Shown here piece by piece: positions 5,500-5,547 of a stretch of 5,547 nucleotides of DNA. Position 1 is the stretch's first letter, and the number at the start of each line of letters is the position of its first letter. Location of the stretch: assembly GCA_902476665.1 (NCBI GenBank), contig CABSEO010000160.1:1-5547 (forward strand), given 5' to 3'. The stretch is from an uncultured Emergencia sp. (GTDB lineage Bacteria > Bacillota > Clostridia > Peptostreptococcales > Anaerovoracaceae). The notes beneath the pieces are model-generated. The model worked only from the letters and a program-made list of their open reading frames with translations. It had not been told where the DNA came from and did no database searches. Position numbers and translations under genes: made by a program.

Positions 5500-5547
5500 T
5501 CAATCCCCCTCAATTTCAAAGCCGTAATCCATCAGCGCATAGGCATC
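5500..5547 (-). CDS. Unidentified gene, last 15 codons only
   Basis: An open frame enters from the right edge and ends DYGFEIEGD before a TGA at 5500-5502, two bases before the ATG of the PyrK-like gene. The Shine-Dalgarno of the downstream gene lies inside its last codons. This tight spacing implies one operon and possibly a shared function, perhaps a partner dehydrogenase or oxidoreductase. The fragment is too short to identify, and that link is inference. Confidence 0.65.
   Translation of the reverse strand, partial: DAYALMDYGFEIEGD
5505..5511 (-). promoter_or_regulatory. Ribosome binding site that fixes the oxidoreductase start
   Basis: GAGGGGG on the minus strand lies seven bases before the ATG at 5497, optimal spacing, but only one base before the in-frame TTG at 5503. 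It therefore favours the 308-residue protein over the 310-residue one. It is embedded in the last codons of the preceding gene, so translation of the two genes is likely coupled. Confidence 0.75.

Overview
The window reads as chromosomal DNA of an anaerobic Firmicute of class Clostridia, most likely a Lachnospiraceae-type gut bacterium. The main reason is a SCIFF (six cysteines in forty-five residues) peptide and its radical-SAM maturase, a pair nearly universal in Clostridia and rare elsewhere. Strong AGGAGG-like ribosome binding sites, TTGACA-type promoters and moderate GC content agree. Coding is dense: no gene-free stretch exceeds about 230 bases. I see no rRNA, tRNA, insertion sequence or CRISPR array.

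Left part (1-991, plus strand): the 3' end of a KtrB/TrkH potassium channel subunit, then a complete KtrA-type RCK regulatory subunit, together a Ktr potassium uptake operon. A perfect 15-bp hairpin with A/T tracts ends it and also serves the convergent gene to the right.

Middle part (1051-4039, minus strand, read right to left): scfA (47-residue SCIFF ranthipeptide precursor, too short for ordinary ORF cut-offs), scfB (457-residue radical SAM/SPASM maturase, one base downstream of scfA), a rho-independent terminator, a PduO-type cob(I)alamin adenosyltransferase, and a hemolysin III/TrhA (PAQR-like) membrane protein with its own TTGACA promoter. scfA has a clear promoter (TTGACA, 17 bp, TAAGAT). 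ScfB would install a thioether crosslink in ScfA. No exporter or protease for the peptide lies in the window.

Right part (4107-5547): a regulatory-looking spacer with an inverted repeat, a 72-residue two-helix membrane protein on the plus strand, and a perfect 16-bp bidirectional terminator. Converging on that terminator from the right is an unusual PyrK-like flavin/iron-sulfur oxidoreductase with a cysteine-rich N-terminus. It is co-transcribed with an upstream gene of which only the last 15 codons are visible.

The most notable observation is in ScfA. The residue five after Cys32, which in the characterised homologue CteA is the threonine (Thr37) that accepts the thioether, is glycine here. 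Either the crosslink is placed elsewhere or its chemistry differs. The second is the oxidoreductase: the PyrK-type C-terminal [2Fe-2S] motif is intact, but the nucleotide-binding loops are degenerate and a nine-cysteine N-terminal module has been added.
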